Below are positions 11,500-22,265 of a stretch of 64,000 nt of DNA, in pieces. Within the stretch, counting starts at the first letter, position 1, and every line of letters starts with the position of its first letter. The notes below the pieces were generated by a model. That model saw only the letters and a program-made list of their open reading frames with translations, searched no databases and had not been told where the DNA came from. This DNA comes from Lolium rigidum (lineage: Eukaryota; Streptophyta; Magnoliopsida; Poales; Poaceae), in NCBI RefSeq assembly GCF_022539505.1, contig NC_061513.1, positions 175,304,017-175,368,016 of the forward strand, in the 5' to 3' direction. The translations under genes were made by a program, and so were the position numbers.

Positions 11500-12585
11500 T
11501 AAACAGCAAAAATATTTAGTATATTTTTTATTTCCAGAATTAATACACATTTTTGCCAAAATTTCACAAATAATACACCATCGGATACCGTTTCCCCAGG
11601 GGAAGTAATCGGGGAAGCGATACCCGCAGGCCGCGATTCCAAGGACGTCCTCGCGCACGGTCCACAGAGAGCAGTTGTCGAGCCGCTGTTCCCGAGTGGA
11701 CGGCGTCAGGAATCGCCACCTCAAAAAGGCACGCTGGTTGGGTGATGGAATCCCGATGCAGCTTATCGGGGTACTCTTCCCCGAGTAGTGGCTTGACCAC
11801 TTTAAATCGGGCCAATGCCCTGCCGACGCCCTCGCCTCCTTCTTCTTCGTCCTCGTTTTCTCTCAGCTCTCTCATTTTTTCCTCTCAGCTATGCTACCAT
11901 TTTCTCCCATTTAATAGCGATTTGTTGCCTGTTTGCTTGCTATTTCACCACCAAATGCAGTAGAAACATCTGATCCATAGAATCTTGAATCCGGTCCCCA
12001 AGGGGGATTAGAGACAAAGCCATTGAGAAGCCGAAGACAGCCTTGTAGGAGGCCAAGCTGCAAAGAGCGGCTCGAGGAGACCAGCTAATCACTCGTACGA
12101 GTAAGTTAGGTTGAAAAAAGTTATATCATTTAAATAGTTTCCTCTTCCGCTTCTTTCGTATCTATTTATGCTTGCCTTCCTTATCCATTTTGCCAACCAA
12201 AAGTATAGTGAACTGCCTGGAAGGTTTATAGCCCGTACTCCCCTTATACATCTATAAGAAAGTAATATTCGCTATAGCCCTATCTCTTCTCTTCTCCACA
12301 GGCACTCAATCCCTATTTGAGACAGCAAGACTTACCTATAAATAGCACTTCCCGATATCAAGAGGTTCTTACTTACCTTTGACCAGTAAGACACGAATGA
12401 TCTACTCATCAAGGGATGTGATGGCGACATATCGGGATAGACTGCCCTGATTACTTCCTATTGGGTATCGCTTCCCGATTTCTTCCTCTCGGGAAATGGT
12501 ACCCGACGGTGTATTATTTGTGAAATTTGTTAAAAACGAGTATAATTTCTAGAAATAAATAAATAAATGTATTATTTAAAAAATC
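11500..12585. mobile_element. Non-autonomous long-TIR element, possibly Mutator-like
   Basis: Two long inverted ends face each other. The left (about 11500-11632) contains AAATTTCACAAATAATACAC followed by CATCGGATACCGTTTCCCC. The right (about 12455-12585), reverse-complemented, has the same AAATTTCACAAATAATACAC followed by CGTCGGGTACCATTTCCC, and both continue to GAAGCGATACCC. Similarity also extends outward through a TTATTTC(C/T)AGAA block, so the TIRs are about 100 bp or more. The interior has no long open frame. Long TIRs without coding capacity suit a Mutator-like element, but exact ends and the target duplication were not resolved. Confidence 0.5.
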
Positions 12586-13019
12586 GCCAATAAATGAACA
12601 TAACATCTTGACAGAAAAATGTCAGCAGGGCCAGGGCAGCACTTAACAGTGATGAGCAAGGCAAAACAAAGATGGCGAATCAAACATCCATGCCACCACT
12701 AACTAGACAGCCTTATATGTTACAACCTAGAGCTGGCCAACACCCAAGAGGAATGAAAAGAAGGCGAAACATAACAAATGAGTCAAATTTTGGTATAGTA
12801 CAGTGAGCATCAAAACTGTAACGTAGTGTGCAGACTAGCTATGAGGAACACAAACAGACAGTTCAGCACCATATAGAATGTCTCATCGTTGTTTGCTTAG
12901 CGTCAAAAGCCACAGGTACCATCATGAATTCTTGATGGATGAGAAGTTTCAATAAGCATATCCTAGCAGAAAGGCTGCAGCTATCCATGGATCATTGTCT
13001 CAAATGATAGAGGTGAATT

Positions 13020-13744
13020 CTACTGAATCACACACTCGCATTTCCTGAAACCCTCGTTTTCTTCATCATCAGACAAACTTTCATCACTGTCGAAATGCAA
13101 TTATTCAGCAGTTAGAAAATATTATGAATATAACAACTGGGTACAAGACTTCACAACAAAACAGTAATACAGCACACATTAGTTGTCAGACTGTACCTGG
13201 CTTCGAACTCCCTTATCTCGAAAAGCTCCTTTCCGCACGTATCTGTCCACTGAACTCTTCTTCGTTCCATACCCGATTTCAAGGTTTGCACCTCTTCCAG
13301 TGACTCGCGCGGTTCCTCGCCTTCACTCACCACTATACAATGCTCTGACGAATCCCTTTTTGAGTTGCTCTTAAGACAACCCTTTATCTCATCTCCAGTG
13401 ATGGGATCATTAGTTGTTACTTTCTTCTTTGTTAAACCTGATGAGTCTTCCAAAGAGCTCAACGTGTTGCTTGAACTCACTTTGGGAGGAGGCGCAGCTT
13501 CAAGCTCCGAAGCTGCACGACCGAAGCAGATGAAGGGAGCACATTTGCGGGGCGCTTGGTTTTTCCCGGGAGCCAGATTATACACCTTCTCAGCTTCCCC
13601 GTCAACTAGTCGGTACTGATTCCAGGGTGATACTTTGACAGGCTTATCTTCTTCCTTCCGTCCAAGCAGCAAAAGAGCAAGGCCATGGCTGTACCCTGAA
13701 GCTGATGACGAGAAAAACCCTCCTCCTTCCACAGCCAGTAGCAT
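13020..13744 (-). CDS. Plant-conserved protein of unknown function (MLLAVEGGGFF family), 2 coding exons
   Basis: Coding exons 13197-13744 and 13020-13086 join in frame (AG|T) to 204 residues. The start MLLAVEGGGFFSSSASGYS is the conserved beginning of a plant-specific protein family of unknown function; a TTG six bases upstream is not used. Features: a SHGLALLLLGRKEEDKP hydrophobic/basic start, an SPWNQYRLV motif, a Ser/Lys-rich low-complexity middle, a conserved RRVQWTDTCGKELFEIREFE block, an acidic SDESLSDDEENEG stretch, and the C-terminus KCECVIQ. The C-terminal cysteines in CECVIQ recall lipid-modified tails, though it is not a strict CaaX box. Upstream ATGs occur in the 5' UTR. Only the 5' UTR of a second copy is visible, at the right edge of the window. 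Confidence 0.85.
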
Positions 13745-14760
13745 TTCCAATTCTCATCCAGGCACCATAAACTATATTCTTCTGCTCTGCTTTAAAAACT
13801 TCCTCTTCATTGGCTAGTCTACTGTGCTACAAGGGAAAACAAAATCAGACCCAATGCTCTCTATTCTTGCAATCGAGATATATACTAGGGTCTCATGAAT
13901 GTAGTAAACAAGTAGAAGAAGATGAGCCGCACATCGCTTAGTAGTCAATGACATCAATTCTATAAGTATCTCATTCGACAGGTCATAGACATCTTTACTG
14001 CAGTAGGCATTTTGGGTTGAACCAAGACCCTCCAATTATTGGTTGCCGTACACAGTCAAGAAAAAGAAAGCTTCCAATAATATCCACAGTTCCAGTTTTA
14101 GTTGAGCCAATTATTGGAGGGTTCAGCCGAGTCACCTGAACATGATCACATGCCTAATGTACTCCAAATCGCATCAAATAATAAAGGGATCTTGATTCAC
14201 TCGTACCTCTAATAAACAGATAAAAACATTTTAAAAAACTACAGTACAGGTTGACAAGAAGTGGCTAATGAGGTAATCCTAACAAGATTTATTCCAAAGT
14301 TACCAACAATTGCTCACTGTAAACTTAATTCAGACGACTAAGCTTGAGACTAAAAAAGAAAATCCGCAACATTGAAGTAATGCCCAAGCTAAGATCCCAT
14401 TGATGCTTAACGGACTGAAGAGGGGCCTTGACACGGATCTAGCACCCAAGAACCAAACCAAATTACTAATCGAGCTCACGTAAGCAACGCATTTGCTAAC
14501 ACCCAAACAAGAACCGGCACAACTCGGATCTCGCCAAGCAATAGTAAAACAAGAGCAAAACATCGGGAAAGTTAGTCAGTTGGGAAATAAAATGCTGCGG
14601 TTGAACGGATCGTACCTGGGGGAGAACTACATTCCGATTGGGCGCGGCAGGGTGGGAGGCGGGCGAGGTATCGGATCTGAGCCTGGATTTGAGAAGCGAA
14701 GCGGAGAGGAGAGGAGAGCGGTGGCGGAACAAAATCGTAATCGGTTAAGGTTCTGCTAAA
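13745..14760 (-). promoter_or_regulatory. 5' UTR with leader intron and upstream ATGs, for the 204-residue gene
   Basis: A C/T-rich leader exon (14616 to about 14760) ends CCCCCAG|GTACGATCC, a good donor. A polypyrimidine acceptor (TTTTCCCTTGTAG) allows the leader to resume at 13826, giving a ~790-bp leader intron. Between 13826 and the main ATG at 13744 there are three upstream ATGs. Two open short uORFs of 12 and 4 codons; the third overlaps the main start out of frame. The model rests on splice-site reading only. Confidence 0.6.
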
Positions 14761-15045
14761 ATTTTCGTCCAACTTTTTAGATGGACGGTTTTACCCTCCC
14801 ACCAAATCACATAATACATACACATGCCATGGTACTGGTTCGTTAAAACGATTCTCTTCGTCCGCGCGTCCAACCATCTATGACCCAAGTATGTACAGCT
14901 CCTGGCCCGAGCGGGCGGTGGAGTTCACCCCCCGCACACGAGGAAGCGGGCTTGGGCTTTGATTTGGCTATCAGGGCTTTAAGAATAGTTTTCTGGCCTA
15001 AGAACGCAGTAACACAGATGGTGTACTGATGTTCTCGGTTGAATA

Positions 15046-15088
15046 GTCCCACATCGATCCTTTACGGCAAGATCATCCGGTTTATATA
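15046..15088 (+). promoter_or_regulatory. snRNA-type USE plus TATA box with no recognised snRNA
   Basis: GTCCCACATCG (15046-15056) matches the plant upstream sequence element of U-snRNA genes. It is followed after 24 nt by TTTATATA (15081-15088). In plants a USE-TATA spacing near 24 nt is the Pol III (U6/U3) arrangement, while Pol II snRNA genes use about ten more. A GGGCTTGGGCTTT block lies upstream. The expected start near 15111 does not begin with U6, U3, U6atac, 7SL or MRP sequence that I can recognise. Confidence 0.6.
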
Positions 15089-15211
15089 CGGCCAGAAATT
15101 CCAACCATCAGCAAGCAATTACATGACAACATTTGACAGCTCTCGGAAGAGAGAGCACAGCGCTGGAGCGATGGATCTGGATCAGACAAAGACGCCAAAT
15201 CGAGATCACGG

Positions 15212-15507
15212 GATAGAAAATCAGAGGAGGCAGAGAGGGATCTTAAGAAGGGAGACGGAAAGGCTCGGATATGCAGGGAATCAGTGGTGGCGGCCGAGGT
15301 TGAGAGATCTCACAACGGGATAGAAACTCAGAGGAGGCAGAGAGGGATCCTAAAGAAGGAGACGGGAAAGGCTAGAAGGGAGACGGAAAGGCTCGGATAT
15401 GCAGGGAATCGGTGGTGGCGGCCGAGGTTGATAGAAACTCAGAGGAGGCAGAGAGGGATCCTAAAGAAGGAGACGGGAAAGGCTCAGAATCCAGGAAATC
15501 AAAGGTG
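15212..15507 (+). repeat. Three-unit tandem repeat of ~110 bp
   Basis: Units start at 15212, 15319 and 15430, each with GATAGAAA(A/C)TCAGAGGAGG. The first two run through an AGACGGAAAGGCTCGGATAT block and a GGTGGTGGCGGCCGAGGTTG block; the third is partial. It reads G/A-rich on plus and C/T-rich on minus. The same array is present in the right arm, so it predates the duplication. Confidence 0.85.
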
Positions 15508-15512
15508 GCGGA

Positions 15513-15656
15513 CGGAGGATGCGCGGCGCTGGAAGAAAAATCCCCTTTCCTCCTCCATGTGTGTAGGTTGAGCACGGTTGGCTCCTGCCTCGAGGACGAG
15601 AGAAGGCGGAGGATGCGCAGCGCTGGAAGAAAAATCCCCTTTCCTCCTCCATGTGC
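15513..15656 (+). repeat. Direct repeat of ~48 bp
   Basis: CGGAGGATGCGC(G/A)GCGCTGG followed by AAGAAAAATCCCC and TTTCCTCCTCCATGTG occurs at about 15513-15562 and again at 15607-15656, separated by ~45 bp. It is present in the mirrored arm too. I see no coding role. Confidence 0.75.
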
Positions 15657-15699
15657 GTTTCAACGAAGCCTTATCCTATCCTCCATGCTCGACCATTGG

Positions 15700-16820
15700 C
15701 ACTGCTACACACGTTTGGCTTGTATGTTTTTATCGTGATGGCCTTGTAGGTTAACAGCACAACACCACACGAGTTTCTTTCCATTTTCCGTAGCATCTTT
15801 CAATGACATGTGGGATCTTTCTGTTCTACACACGTTGCATCAAAAGAGGCATCGCACACACAAAAATGAGTATTTTCTATGAATTATTTTAAAACATTTC
15901 AATTTAGACGTGTTTTTAGTTTTTTTTCGAATACGTTTTCGATTTGTATATATATTTGTATTCAGAAAAAATAGAGTAAGTACTTTACCGCCAATTTTTT
16001 TCCTCCAACTATGATACTGGTTCAACTTATGCGAGGCACCACAACCTCAATCCATCGACTAGGCCCGGTGGTATTGCAAGCTACTTAATATCTCGAGAAA
16101 TTGGTGTCGGGATTTCAAGTATGAGAACATATGATAAATTGGATAATTTTGCATCCTACATTCCTACGTTGTGATTTTTTTCAACATAGTTGTCCGGGTG
16201 AATTTGTGGTGTTGTTAGGTGCGGGGTTTGTGTCAATTCACATTGCAGAATTTGTGGCATTGCTCGATGCCACTGGCCAGCTATGTGTTTGCAGGATTTG
16301 TCAGCCAAAATTTTGTATGAAATTTATGCAGCTCAATATTTTAATGACTTTCTACATAGTTTTATTTACTTGTTCAAATTAAATTTGCAAGATGCAAATT
16401 TCAGCGGCCACCTCCATCGAGTTTTTTATGATGGTAATCGCATCCGTAGATGGCGCCTTCCAGTTACGTGCATTTTATCTTCGAATGTGCCATACAAAAG
16501 AGCCATTATCTATAAGTTTGATCTTTGCAACAGAAGACCCAAGAATTTGCATATCTTTCATCTCAACTTTTCCTTTTTAGTTCTAACAGTATATTATTTA
16601 AGTCAGTGTTTTTGGATAAACATGATACAAAACAAAAAGATTGGAAGTAGGCGCAAAGCTTTTCCTTTTCCGAAATGAATGCTTTATTATATTATATACA
16701 TAGAAAATTAAATGTTAAGTGAGAGCTAACATATTCGAATGATCTAAAACAAAAGAAAATAAATAACATGCATGTATTGTTTATTGTAAACCCGGTGCAA
16801 CGCACGGGCACTTTTGCTAG
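15700..16820 (+). mobile_element. AT-rich stretch ending in a Helitron-like 3' terminus
   Basis: At 16791-16808 there is a GC-rich imperfect palindrome (CCCGGTGC, loop, GCACGGG), then CACTTTTG and CTAG at 16817-16820, immediately followed by T. Helitron 3' ends have a short hairpin about 10 nt before CTRR and insert next to T, so this fits. The region upstream is AT-rich and without genes. The 5' TC end was not located, so the left border is arbitrary. Confidence 0.4.
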
Positions 16821-17588
16821 TAAGAATAAAAATAAGAAAAGGGGGGAAACGAAAGGGAAGTAGGAAAGGGCTCAGTGGCAGTTGGTGCTGTGCTGCGCTG
16901 TCCTAGTGAGACTTGCGCTGTAGATGATCATACTGGGCTCCGCGTCGGAGTTGACCTCATGGGCCCGGATCGTAAGTGGGACGGCCACGACGAGCGAAAC
17001 CGTGGGAAGTGGACAGCCGTCGGATGACGGAGCAACGATGGCGATCGGCGGTCAATTTGCCAACATGGCAAGCCAATGTTTAGGCAATTCATACTACCTC
17101 CGTTTGGAATAAAGTTAGAAACAAATTAGCAACAAAATATTAATTATATTATACATAATTTGTATTTTGGATTTGTATTCAAAAAACACTTTCTAATGAT
17201 GCTAATATTATATACCAATTTTTTTTTTATATATTTAGAGTAATTCTTGGTTAAAGAAAAAAACACAGAAAACAAGGACATTCATTGGAATGCAGAAAGT
17301 AATACTCTCTCTTCTAAAATAACATTCTCAACCTTTTCTATGTATCTATAACTAAATATATCTATATACTTTCGTATCTGGATAAAGTTGAGCAAATTGT
17401 TTTGAGACAAAGCGAGTAATATGTAGAAATTAATTGGTTTATCGCCAAATTTAGAAGACTTTTTTTATAGTATGATAGAGTATTTAGGAAGATACTTCGG
17501 CTGAAATCTAGAGCACATGTAGATGTAATGATGCTATCTTTGCAAATAGCCCAAAAGGTAAGTAAGACCATCTCCACCGAAAACTGCA

Positions 17589-17985
17589 GATGGAGGCCAA
17601 GCTACATGCAGCCCTTTATTTTTTAAAATTCGAAATCATAATTTTAAGTTTCAAAAAAGTCTGAAAAAAAATCCTGGACGTAGACAATTATGAAATCGAT
17701 AAACGTGCAAAATCTCAATGTGAAATTCTTTGTATTGTAGACTATACAAAAATGAAAAAATCTGATAGGTTTATAGTTTTGAAATGTGCACTATTCATTA
17801 TTCCCATATCCGCACATTTTTTGTGTGTAGCGCAAACTATTAATAATTTCACATTGAGATTTTACATGTTTGTAGATACCATCATTGGTTACATCTAGGA
17901 TTTTTTTTCAGAATTTTTTGAAATTCAAAACTATGATTTACGAAATTTTAAAAATAAAGGGATACATGTAGGTCGGCCTCCATTT
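17589..17985. mobile_element. Foldback (long inverted repeat) element 1
   Basis: The ends GATGGAGGCC...AGCTACATG and, reversed, AAATGGAGGCCGACCTACATG begin arms of about 170-190 bp. These stay similar through CCCTTTATTTTT, a CTGAAAAAAAATCCT block and AAAATCTCAATGTGAAATT. The two arms leave a short AT-rich loop, which is the geometry of a foldback MITE. No coding capacity. Mirrored at 60345-60741. Confidence 0.65.
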
Positions 17986-18384
17986 GTCCACTCTCCATCT
18001 CCACAAGATTCTTGGGGTTCGGACACAAAATTAATCCTCACCGATGCTCCCATCTGTCGGGGCCACCTTTTACTCCGACGCAATTACGCACAACATTGAG
18101 GATGACGATGGTAGCTAGAAGGGCAAGCTCACTGTCGACAAGGCCAAGAAGTTCGTTGAATACGCGGTCGCCGAACAGGAGGGTGCTGAAACACTGGGTC
18201 GTCAGCGCGGGTGGCCTGGTGCTCTGCCTTGGATGAAGAATAGGGTTAGGGTAGTTTAAATTTTAGTTAAATTTCTTTCTAATTTGGTTCTAAATATTCT
18301 AAATTTGAATGAAAACATTTAAATCTGAGTGAATAGGGTTAGGGTCTTCGTTGAACATCTGTTGATATGTTCTAACACGATTCT

Positions 18385-19683
18385 TCAGTTGAAAGAGAGA
18401 AACGCGTCAGTCGTAAGCTTGTGTTAGATACTGGTAGTAAGTATACTACTCTTCCTGAGCTTTTTCGATTTGAAAAATGGTGGCTTCAACATGAGGAGTT
18501 TTCTGAAATGGTTCACAAAGTATGGAATAGTGAATGTAATTGCACTATTGCAATTGATATTTGGCAGTTTAAGCTTAGGCTGTTGTGAAAAAATTAAAAG
18601 GGTTGAATATTAACTTTGAGGCTGCTTTGAAAAAAAAAAACTCTTTTGCAAGAGTTTGATATCTTGGATGTGTTTTCAGAACAAAATCAACTTGATGCTA
18701 GGGATAAAATGAGAATGGAAGAGATTAAAACCGAGCTTGATGAGATTTGGTCCCAAGAGGAAACTAAAGCTTGGCAACGTTCTAGGGATAGGCAAGTGGT
18801 CGAAGGTGACCGCAATACTTCCTATTTTCATACGGTTGAAGGCGTAAAAAGAATATTAGTGTCCTCATTGGCCCTAATGATCCCGTTGAAACTACCGAGG
18901 AAATTCTTGATGTAGCAGCGAACTTTTACAAAAATCTTTTTGCCAAAGAAAATAGACAAGATATTTCCTTAGACGATGGTTTTGGGACATGGATGACCTT
19001 CTCACCGATGAGGAGGCCTCCCTGCTTGATGCCCCTTTTTCGGAAAAGAGATACATGATGCTATCATGGGGTCTTATGCGGTTGGCGCCCCTGGGCCCGA
19101 TGGGTTTTCCTTTCTTTTTTATCAAAAGTTTTGGGATTTGATTAAATTTGATTTCATGGCCCTTGTGAGGGATTTTGAATCCGGCACTCTTGATGTCTCT
19201 AGACTAAATTATGCCATCTTTACTTTAATTCCGAAGGATCATGATGCTAAAGACATGAAGAAATTTAAGCCTATTAGTCTTGGTAATTGTAGTCTGAAAG
19301 TAATAACTAAAGCTATTACAAATAGGATTACTCCGATTAGTAATAGGATGATCGCTAATAATCAGACTGCATTTATCAAGGGTCGCTACATTCTTGAGAG
19401 TGTAGTGGCGGCTCATGAGGTTATCCACGACGTTTATTCTAAGAAGCACTCAGTGTCTAGTTTTGAAACTAGATTATGAGAAGGCTTATGATCGTATTGA
19501 TTGGGAGTTCTTGGATTCTATGTTGCAATCTAGGAATTTCTCTCCTAAATTTAGAACGTTGATTAAATCTGTGTTGTATAAAGGTTCCTTTTGTGTTCGT
19601 ATTAATGATTTTAATAGTTCTTATTTTGTTGCTGGTAAAGACCTTAAACAGGAAGATGAAGGAAGGCGAGTAAAAAGGTTTTA
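18385..19683 (+). mobile_element. LINE (L1-type) fragment, truncated and frameshifted reverse transcriptase
   Basis: Translated pieces run in order through the endonuclease-RT linker (RFEKWWLQHEEF; DRQVVEGDRNTSYFHTV) and early RT blocks (GAPGPDGFSFLFYQKFW; RLNYAIFTLIPK; KPISLGNCSLKVITKAI; NQTAFIKGRYILESV; LKLDYEKAYDRIDW). The sequence stops before the YADD catalytic block, and the 5' end is missing. Compared with the right-arm copy there are at least two single-base indels (in the A-run near 19047 and around 19450) that break this copy's frame. It is inactive. Confidence 0.85.
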
Positions 19684-19868
19684 GACCAATACCAAGTAGA
19701 GGGGCGCTGCTGAAGGCCCTTGGTTAAGTTGAATACACTACCACCGTTCTAAACTTCTAATGTAAGGCAGTATTTTGCACAATCTTCAGTGCAAGACTTG
19801 AACCATTAGTATACATACCAAAATATATGGAGTAGCTCATAGATTGTCGTAAAATAACAGGATAAATC

Positions 19869-20250
19869 CACGTGTACGTGCACCCGTTTTCTTGAATATT
19901 AAAAAAATGCCATTTGAAAATCTCAAAAAAATCATGTATTGTTTTGATAATTGTGTAAGTTTTCACGGAAATATTCGATTGTATGTGCCCACACAAAAAT
20001 GACAAAATGTCCAAATGACACTATAATGATTGGTTGTGTACTGTTCATGGAAATAAGGAATTCTATTTTCACATTTATGTGTAGGTCACACATAGTCTTT
20101 TTTATGCCAAAATCTGCACAAAAAAGCGTCAACATACAATATAAATGCGTGCAATTTTCAATTTTTTCTGAAACTTTGGAATTGCATTTTTTTTTTGGAT
20201 TTTTTTCATAATGGGGTGCACGTGCACCCAGGTTCACATGCTCCGCATCC
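19869..20250. mobile_element. Foldback element 2 with GTGCACCC ends
   Basis: It begins CACGTGTACGTGCACCCG and ends GGGTGCACGTGCACCC...CATG, so the ends are inverted copies. The interior is AT-rich and contains two loosely mirrored halves (TTTTGATAATTGTG..., GCATTTTTTTTTTGG). No coding capacity. Mirrored at 58096-58462. The class is not assigned. Confidence 0.5.
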
Positions 20251-20344
20251 ATAGATTGTCCTCTTTTCTACAACCTCCATTCTATATTAACTATTGTGGA
20301 TTTGTCAAAATTTGCATGTATATACACGCAAAAACGTGTCTAGA

Positions 20345-20401
20345 TGTATGAGTATTGAGATAAATCTGGTCTAGATGTATGAGTATTGAGATAAATCTGC
20401 G
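20345..20401 (+). repeat. 31-bp tandem duplication specific to the left arm
   Basis: A unit GTCTAGATGTATGAGTATTG plus AGATAAATCTG occurs twice in a row here, but only once (in reverse) around 57975-58005. It therefore arose after the arms separated, or was lost from the right arm. Confidence 0.7.
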
Positions 20402-21088
20402 ACCGTTAATATGGAACCGAGGGACATACTCAGGCTGTCTCAAGACGAGCGTTCTTTTATGTAAGGAGTATTTTCTCTTAGTCACTAGACAACACATTTC
20501 TATCTCCCTCCTACACCTCTCTAGACTTTCTTCTTTATTCAACTTAGTCTCCTTGATCGCACTCTCACAACATTGTTACCACCTCCACGTAGCTCGTGTG
20601 ATGATCACGCCCTCAAAGGCCAAAACAAAAAAGCAGTGACCCTAGTACACGTCTACACGCAGGCCTCGCGTCCAGAAAAGTGGAAAAAAAAATTCTGCGC
20701 AAGTCTCCAACCAACAAGTTGTACGGGGCGTCCGGGCCTGACGGGGACAATCGCAACACGCAGCAGGAGGCAGGAATGTCTGAACGTGCTGCGCCCATGT
20801 CGAGTCCCTGAAAACCTCACAATCTAATCCGCAACTCGCCATCGAAGATCGAACACCTGCTGCTCCTTCTCCTCTCACGCATCTCCAACTCCAACTAGTA
20901 CTTGGCACTGCCCCTGTTCCCTGTCCCGAGAGGGGAAGAGACTTCGCACCACACACTCTTATCCACAACGAGCGCGCCCCAGTGTAGTGTGTGTCCAAAC
21001 CTTCTCCACGCCTTCCCTCCCATTCCCTTCTCCTCTGTCTCTCTGCTCTTTCCAAGAGCCAACAACGCCAAGCAGCTCAAACGAAGCA

Positions 21089-22265
21089 ATGTCTTTGGCA
21101 CCCTCCATCCCTTCCATCAAGGTGAAGGTGGGACGTGTCGTCCCACCGTCTTCATACCGAGCATGCAGGTCCTTCGCCGTGATCCGGAGCTCCAGCACGG
21201 AGGGGCCCAGGAGACCGTCTGCGCCCCCGCTGTCGCCGCCGCCGCCCATGCCTCCCAAGGGGCCATCTCTGTCCAGCCCTCCGAGCCTGTCCAAGCCACC
21301 CACCCCGGTGAAGCCGGCAGCGCCGTCACCTCCTCCTCCTGAGACGAAGCCGGCAGCCTCGGTGGCTGCTGGGCCGCCACCGGTGGGAGGGGTTGTGACG
21401 TTCGAGTACCAGAGGAAGGTGGCCAAGGAACTGCAGGAGTACTTCAAGAAGAAGAAGCTGGAGGAGACCAACCAGGGGCCCTTCTTCGGGTGGCTAGCCA
21501 AGAACGAGATTTCCAATGGAAGGTATGGCTGCCCCTCTGCAACTGCAACTTGCATCAAGTTTAAGCAGTACATGTTTTGTTAGATTTTCTAAATAGTAGC
21601 AATCAGGTGATGAAATGGAATACAGTTCCTTAAATACTCCCTCCGGTTCATATTAATTGACTCTAATATGGATGTATCTAGACACATTTTAGTTCTAGAT
21701 ACATTCATATTGAAGTCAATTAATATGAATCGGAGGGAGTAACAATATTTCATAACCTACTGAATTGCAAATTAATGGTGCAGAATGATCATGGTTTAAG
21801 CTTGTAACAGACATCAATACAGCATGCCCTGAAACAAACAGCTGACCTCTAATTAGTTTCTGGGCATGTGTACGAGTAATCAAGAGCGGGGATCATAGAA
21901 AAGTTACTGCAAATTATAGTGTTCTTTTCTCCTAATGTAACTTACCTATAATAAGTAATAAGCCACAGAAGCTACTAGTAATAACGACAAGCATGCTGAA
22001 ATAGGCTTCCCCTACCGTAATTCGGCCAAAAACAAAAAACAAGCATGCTGAAATGCAGGATGATGCGCACCTTAAGGTTAACTGTTCCGTCAAATAGTTT
22101 AAGATTGCTTGTTCCTGTATGGTGATTCTGATTATATAAAACTCTTGCAGATGGGCTATGTTTGGGTTTGCAGTAGGGATGCTAACAGAGTATGCAACAG
22201 GCTCGGATTTCGTCGAGCAAATGAAGATCCTTCTCTCCAATTTTGGGATTGTGGATTTGGACTGA
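21089..22265 (+). CDS. OHP2: One-helix protein 2 (LIL6), chloroplastic, left copy
   Basis: Thylakoid one-helix member of the LHC/ELIP family. Known OHP2 acts with OHP1 and HCF244 in photosystem II reaction-centre assembly and binds chlorophyll. Exons 21089-21522 and 22151-22265 join AG|A to 182 residues. Residues 1 to about 50 form a plastid transit peptide (KVKVGRVVPPSSYRACRSFAVIRSSS). A Pro-rich linker (about 55-115) follows, then the conserved FEYQRKVAKELQEYFKKKKLEE and GPFFGWLAKNEISNGR. Exon 2 encodes the single LHC helix WAMFGFAVGMLTEYATGSDF with the E...N.R chlorophyll-ligand pattern, ending in LSNFGIVDLD. Upstream and downstream neighbours are unrelated. The right-arm copy differs at only two residues. 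Confidence 0.93.
21637..21739. mobile_element. Complete Stowaway MITE (103 bp)
   Basis: Perfectly terminated: CTCCCTCCGGTTCATATTAA at one end and its inverted form ATTAATATGAATCGGAGGGAG at the other, with TA duplications at 21635-21636 and 21740-21741. It sits in the OHP2 intron and could form a hairpin in the pre-mRNA. The mirrored copy has the same length. Confidence 0.92.

Noticed and set aside
15111..15210. U6, U3, U6atac, 7SL or MRP RNA gene downstream of the USE/TATA pair
   Set aside because: The start and body match none of these RNAs and there is no T-run terminator.
18012..18236. 74-residue frame near the left foldback element (mirror 60094-60318)
   Set aside because: Short, low complexity, no family resemblance; kept only as possible decayed gene sequence.
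20959..21573. 204-residue Gly-rich minus-strand frame over OHP2 exon 1 (and 56788-57402)
   Set aside because: Reverse of the Pro-rich OHP2 linker; the OHP2 frame is unambiguous.
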